Of a DNA stretch of 64,000 bases, positions 45,301-64,000 are shown piece after piece. The DNA is from Arbacia lixula (taxonomy: Eukaryota; Echinodermata; Echinoidea; Arbacioida; Arbaciidae), in the NCBI GenBank assembly GCA_963669155.1, contig OZ022578.1:10181730-10245729 (forward strand). The letters run 5' to 3'. Numbering within the stretch: the stretch's first letter is position 1; every line of letters begins with the position of its first letter. Made by a program: the position numbers and the translations under genes. The notes beneath the pieces are model-generated. The model had not been told where the DNA came from. It saw only the letters and a program-made list of their open reading frames with translations, and made no database searches.

Positions 45301-45700
45301 GATTCTTATCTAGTTTGGTTAAAATCCAGTTATTTATTCTTTAGAAAATGTCTCCAGGGGGCGTTTGGGGGGCTATCCGCACCGCCCCCTTGCCACTTAT
45401 GAGCACAATTGAACGATGTACAGTAAGGTCCCTATTACCTAAGGATGATTCCTATCAATGTTTTTTTTTTTTTTTTTCAAGTCCGGCCGTGCGTTTTCGA
45501 AAAGAAGTATAAATAACATAATAGGGCCCCTGGGATACTTTGGGGGCTGTCCCCAGGTGCCCCGGCAAATATTTTGAGATGCCTCTAAATCTAATATTGT
45601 TCCAAATGTGATTTTGAACATGTGTGCCAAATTTGGTGCTTGTAGAAAAAAGTGCACAACCATATCCACCCCACTAACAGTAACGAAAAGAAAAAAAAAA
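42301..45700. repeat. G-rich tandem and inverted repeat complex
   Basis: Three forward modules of about 200-240 bp (about 42400, 42590 and 42790) share an ACTTTTTCTCAAGAATGAATA-like core, an AACCAAACTTGATAGGAATT-like core and a G-run. An inverted module lies at about 45290-45470. Another sequence, GCACCAAATTTGGTACACG, with its flanks occurs at 43245 (forward), 44680 (forward, diverged) and 45625 (inverted). It is likely one or two old foldback elements. A solo LTR sits inside it. Confidence 0.65.
43314..44280 (+). repeat. solo LTR of the Gmr1-like element
   Basis: Starts TGTTACAAATTTGTG and ends TTATCGTAACA, aligning along its length with the LTRs at 8664 and 16657 but with many substitutions and small insertions. 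It is older than that element. The flanks (TAAAAAA on the left, CTGCAAAC on the right) do not match, so no target duplication remains. Confidence 0.93.
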
Positions 45701-45736
45701 CACACGCCATCTACAGTTCAATCCAGATTAATAATT

Positions 45737-45768
45737 TGACGTCATTTTGCATGGGAGCAGCCATTTTG
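45737..45768 (+). promoter_or_regulatory. CRE and YY1-like sites upstream of GOLPH3
   Basis: A full palindromic TGACGTCA lies at 45737-45744 and AGCCATTTTG at about 45759-45768, the latter matching the YY1 core on the minus strand. They lie about 85-115 bp upstream of the ATG, near where a TATA-less promoter would be. Function is inferred from motif alone. Confidence 0.45.
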
Positions 45769-45851
45769 CGAAGTTGTGTTGTTTTTCGTCAGCAGAGCTG
45801 AAATATTTGCAATTTTGTGAAGGACTTGGAGATAAAACGAGACATTTCAAA

Positions 45852-59853
<14,002 letters not shown>

Positions 59854-61640
59854 CCTGGCATCCTTCTCCTCCCCCTCCTCCACCTCGTCATCATTGTTCC
59901 CTTCATCCACGACATGCCTCCCTTCTCCTCCTCCTCCTCCACTAATTCTTCACAAACTATCAGCTGAATTTACGATACCAATCTCCTTCCCTCACTCCCC
60001 ACATGCAAGTGGAGACCATCATGTTAGATGGATGGATGGAAAGGAAAGGAAAGGGAGGATCAATGGATGGATGGAATGTTTTTCTCTCTATCCTGTTTTT
60101 ATTTCATTTACATTTCTGTCTGCTTATACACGAATGGAATAGAACTGGACATGTTGCACTTGTGATGTGCTATTTGACACTGTGAAGGAAGCTACATGTA
60201 GTGCAGAAAGGCCGAAGAAAACATACACGACTGGTACCACATGTGATACACCTCAGCACCTGAAAGTCAATGAGTTGGCTGCTACAGTGCCAGATACGAC
60301 TCCAGCGTTTTGCCTTCAAGTACCTCCAGTACACCCAGCAGAGAAGAGCAGAGATTCTTTCAAGGAAACAACAGCCAGAGCATGAAGGAAGTTCTCCCCT
60401 GCTTGACATCAGTCAAGGAATGCTCACACAGGAATAGTTTGCCGCTGCTAGTTGCTAAAGCGCTTCTCTCAGCCCTTTCACACAGCTTCTCCCCTATAGC
60501 GAAGCACTGATCTCCATGACAGACAATAGACCATTTTCGTTATGTATGCAAATTTTATGCACGTCGTTCAAAGTAAACAATACTCTACTAATGGTGATCC
60601 TAAAGCTTGCCTGAGGTTTGTCCAAGTAGCAATGACTAATAGGTTCAGAGTACGTTCCATCCATTGAAACTGAATCACAAAATACAGGTGAATGTATTAC
60701 TGCGTCATCAGGCAGTTGTGGATACATTACGAAAATGGCTTATTGTTCAATGTGGATATTCTCCCATTGCCACTGAACACTCGTGTCGAGTCGGTAGCAT
60801 CAAGCGTGTCGCATCAAGCGTGTCAAGCGACACGCTAGGTGTTCAGACACCTGCAGCAAATTGCAAGCGGCACACTACTTCGCTGTGAGCACACAGTCAC
60901 AATGCTCTCTGCAATAGATTAGGGTTGTCACGTACATGTATATGTCTAGTATGGTGCATTTGATGTGTGGGTGGATGTTTTTCTTCCAAGTGTTGTGCTT
61001 TGTGCTTCTGGTTGATCATTGAATCTTGTATCACATTAGTCAGGATGTAACAGCTGCAGGAATGGGGCGGGGTGTAGCAGTTTTGTGAGCGATATTGCTG
61101 TTTCCTTGATGGGCATAGTGGCAAGTGACTAAAATATTGTAGAGATATGTAGGAACCGGGCCTTGGCATTTCAATGCAGTGCTTCATTTTGTCCGTCAAA
61201 ATCACACATGTAGGATGGATTTGAGTCATCTTGTGCAACATGCACAAAAACTAATATTGAAGATCGAGTGTACACATGTGATGCAGGCATGTTTTGTTTT
61301 CCTATTTTCACACTGGATTTGGGGATGAATTTCACTCGCCAAAATAGAGCAGCATTGTACTCAATCTGCATGTTAATGTACTGGCATGAACACAGCTTCA
61401 ATATAAATATGTTGCATTTGTCCCGCTCGATTCTTGAAACATCCATCATTTTAAAGTACATCTAGATATATGAGCAGTGTTGCACATACACATTTTCAAT
61501 TATTGTCAGCTATGTACGACTACCATGGAAACTGCCAGTGAACACCGAGTATTCCCATTGTTACCATGGTAGTTACAGTATATCATGATGAACCCATCAG
61601 TTCTTGCAATAACAACAATAAAAGCCAATACAGTTCAGTT
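59854..61640 (+). other. GOLPH3: GOLPH3 3' UTR (probable extent)
   Basis: After the stop at 59853 no other gene appears. AATAAA at 61617-61622 is the first strong polyadenylation signal that I see, giving a UTR of about 1.8 kb. CTCCTCC-rich sequence follows the stop, and small CAAGCGTGTCGCATCAAGCG repeats lie near 60800. The true end needs transcript data. Confidence 0.5.
61617..61622 (+). terminator. GOLPH3: polyadenylation signal AATAAA, probable for GOLPH3
   Basis: Canonical AATAAA followed within 30 bases by a GTTCAGTTGTGTTTC stretch rich in G and T, as expected for a cleavage region. Confidence 0.5.
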
Positions 61641-62111
61641 GTGTTTCATTTTGAATGACAGAAATTTGACTTATCTTTATTACATAAAATGAAGTCATTT
61701 AATCAAGAATGATAAGTTAAACATGAAGTACATGCACTTCACTCAATACTGTCTACTCTCCTTATCTCTCTGCCCCATGGTGTGCTTTGTATTACAGCAC
61801 GCATCCTTTCAAACATCCAAGTTGCATCGTGACTGTAGAAATTAAGTTCTTTCAAGACGATATGAAATTGTGGTGTACAAAGAAATGATGGGAGATGGTT
61901 GTGTAATGGGAAGCTTATGTATGGTAGATGATTCAGTAGGGTTAGTTGCAGTTTGTACATGATGCGGTGCGATGGAATCCGACATGACAGAAAATATGAT
62001 TGTCTTCAGTAATATACTGCTAGAAGTATATCACCTGGATATGACTTTACAGATTAGCCTGAGCTCAATCCATCAATTTACAGGGAAGTTATGTCAACTC
62101 CATGTGTTTGT

Positions 62112-62501
62112 ACAGTGATTGAGTGCAATCAATATGCAGTCATGGACAGTGATTGAGTGTAATCAATTGCAGTCATGGACAGTGATTGAGTGCAATCAAT
62201 ATGCAGTCATGGACAGTGATTGAGTGCAATCAATATGCAGTCATGGACAGTGATTGAGTGCAATCAATATGCAGTCATGGACAGTGATTGAGTGTAATCA
62301 ATTGCAGTCATGGACGGTGATTGAGTGTAATCAATTGCAGTCATGGACAGTGATTGAGTGCAATCAATTGCATTAATGGACGGTGATTGAGTGTAATCAA
62401 TTGCAGTCATGGACGGTGATTGAGTGTAATCAATTGCAGTCATGGACGGTGATTGAGTGTAATCAATTGCAGTCATGGACGGTGATTGAGTGCAGTCAAT
62501 T
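62112..62501 (+). repeat. 35/36-bp minisatellite
   Basis: Twelve units of about 35-36 bp built on GTCATGGACAGTGATTGAGT and then GCAATCAATATGCA or GTAATCAATTGCA variants. A thirteenth unit resumes at about 62865 after an insertion. The open frame on the minus strand is just the array read through. Confidence 0.93.
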
Positions 62502-62859
62502 CTCCCTATCACATATAAGCTCTCGGAATTTGAATGTGTGTGGCGCTCTAATTTTTTAACCTTCAATTCTTGGAATATGAACTTCCGGTCCATGAACATT
62601 CGGCAATCTCGTACAATAGGGGACCAGGGTATCCAACTAATTTTATGAATTTTAACCCTAAACCTAAACCTGCCCTAACACTAACCCTACACCTAATTCT
62701 AAACCTAACCCTAGACAAAATGTTCGCTGCTTAAGTCATGAAAAAACGTGATTTCTAGGTCACTTTCTGCCGATGACAAACTCTTACCGGAAGTATACGT
62801 TCCAAGAACAATCGATCAGATATCGGTATCGCTTGATATTGGTTATATGCGATAGGGAG
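62502..62859. mobile_element. 358-bp TIR element inserted in the minisatellite
   Basis: Starts CTCCCTATCACATATAA and ends TTATATGCGATAGGGAG, flanked by AATT (62498-62501 and 62860-62863). Removing it plus one AATT rejoins the minisatellite. The interior contains a CCCTAA-type telomere-like tract (62650-62715). Confidence 0.9.
62650..62715 (-). repeat. CCCTAA-like tract inside the TIR element
   Basis: Imperfect CCCTAAACCTAAACC and CTAACCCTACACC units, the complement of the TTAGGG-like tracts at 5881 and 46981. Confidence 0.8.
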
Positions 62860-62899
62860 AATTGCAGTCATGTACAGTGATTGAGTGCAATCACTTGCA

Positions 62900-64000
62900 G
62901 ACAGGTGGGAAGTCTATCTCTGGCTGTACTGTACAGTACATGCATGTGATACATTTGTGCTGTATGACACCAAGTTATGTCTTCATGTGTCCATGTGCTC
63001 TGTCAGTGCTTGACTGCCACATTTGTGATATAAACATGGGCCTAGGAGGCCAAGTAGGATTGAAAATGAGCAGTTAACATAGACTCCAAATAGACTGATG
63101 TAGAAAACAGCAGGTCACTTCTTCTGCACAAAGGTGATATTCATAGGAAATAAAATCAAATAAATAAAGTTTATTTTATAATTGAATGAGTTATTAAAGC
63201 AATTTATGCAGTTAAAAAGGGTCGTGAAAATGTTCAGTTTTGTGTTTAATGAAAGTAAAATTTTACTAAATTGACTCTCTTCCTGACCTACGAAATCGCC
63301 TCAGGGAAAGTGGCGTTGTGCGTACGTCACAGCCGGGATACGCTTCACAATGACCATTGTGTATCACACCTGTTAATCCACTAGCAACTGCCATCACAGT
63401 TTCATTAACAATGCATGATGCTTCTGGCGGAAAAGAAGCTGCGGATTGGCATGTTTGATGCAATATAACGCCTCCATTTTCTTACGTCAGACCTAAAGGC
63501 CGGATGACAGTAGGGCAAATTTGTCCCCGAGAATACGGTGATTGTTTTCACCCTAATTCCGCTTTTTGGAAAGTGAAATATTGTTTGAATGTCATCCGAG
63601 CTCATTGTATGGCTTATAAGCTTTCTGTAGATGAATATCTTAATATTTTTGGATTTTCTATGAATATCACCTTTAAGTGACCATGAAACATCCATTTACA
63701 ATAGGTCAGGGTTAGATGCACTGTATGTGGGCCTTGTGGTGTGGTGTAGTGATTGTCACTAAAACATGGAAGTCAAATGTCATGCACCTCTCCTTCCCTC
63801 CGCCCTGCCCCTCTGGAATACATGTATGTCTCGAACCTAGCTGATACTGATCTGTGGCTACATGTATCATTAGCATTCTTGACTGATATGCTGTGTGTAC
63901 CATGGAGATGAAGCAATCAGTCAAATATCAGTTGGAAAGAGAGGCGGTTCCCTCGTAGAACTCCAAGGCCATGTATTGCGTTTCTTCATACATTCATGCT
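62900..64000. other. intergenic, no gene recognised
   Basis: Holds a second copy of the CAATGACCATTG MITE left part (63347-63465). Otherwise AT-rich sequence without coding support. Confidence 0.6.

Noticed and set aside
62112-62501. Regular repeats resembling a CRISPR array
   Set aside because: Direct tandem units without unique spacers, in an animal genome with no cas genes.
62264-62599. Repeated TAIDYTQSPSM-type peptide on the minus strand
   Set aside because: Read-through of the 35/36-bp minisatellite; no start context or conserved domain.

Overview
The window is animal nuclear DNA. It has long spliced introns with GT/AG borders, a very high load of nested transposable elements, TTAGGG-like interstitial stretches, and a Gmr1-like retrotransposon of a kind described from deuterostomes. 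An invertebrate deuterostome (echinoderm, hemichordate or cephalochordate) fits best. The sequence alone does not settle which, and nothing looks bacterial or organellar.

Two host genes can be built exon by exon with matching splice phases. They are transcribed divergently from a shared 4.7-kb intergenic block. On the minus strand (41110 to 23358, four exons, 367 codons) lies a Rv2258c-like SAM-dependent methyltransferase, with an N-terminal winged-helix/dimerisation part followed by a Rossmann domain. On the plus strand (45852 to 59853, four exons, 286 codons) lies GOLPH3, the PI4P-binding Golgi vesicle-sorting adaptor, with a 3' UTR running to a polyadenylation signal near 61617. I found no further host gene; the rest is intergenic or intronic.

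Layout. 1-6.9 kb: LINE debris (a CR1/L2-like element at 2.5-4.5 kb), a telomere-like tract, a 198-bp TIR element and a strong hairpin. 6.9-8.3 kb: a Tc1/mariner element turned into a palindrome. 8.7-17.9 kb: a complete but disabled Ty3/gypsy-type element with integrase upstream of reverse transcriptase (Gmr1-like order), nearly identical LTRs and two later insertions. 18-22.9 kb: a Tc1 relic and a LINE split inside its YADD codons by a 2.9-kb TIR element, which itself carries a CA-rich array and a MITE. 23.4-41.1 kb: the methyltransferase gene. Its introns hold Penelope-like fragments, tandem arrays, a 150-bp hairpin and, in intron 1, a nest of one element inside another: a hAT-like foldback, then an RTE LINE, then a retroposed 1.2-kb insert and a small MITE, with a foldback element and a head-to-head Penelope pair beside them. 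41-45.8 kb: the divergent intergenic region, with G-rich tandem/inverted modules and a solo LTR. 45.9-59.9 kb: GOLPH3, whose introns hold a MULE-like element, three of four copies of a TTAA-flanked MITE, two copies of a palindromic foldback family, a foldback beside the exon 2 acceptor and a 2.6-kb hAT-like foldback. 60-64 kb: 3' UTR, a minisatellite split by another insertion, and repeats.

I see no gene cluster or new multi-gene system. The unusual content is transposon biology: several apparently unnamed TIR and foldback families whose target-site duplications can be read directly, and a stratigraphy of insertions that orders them in time.
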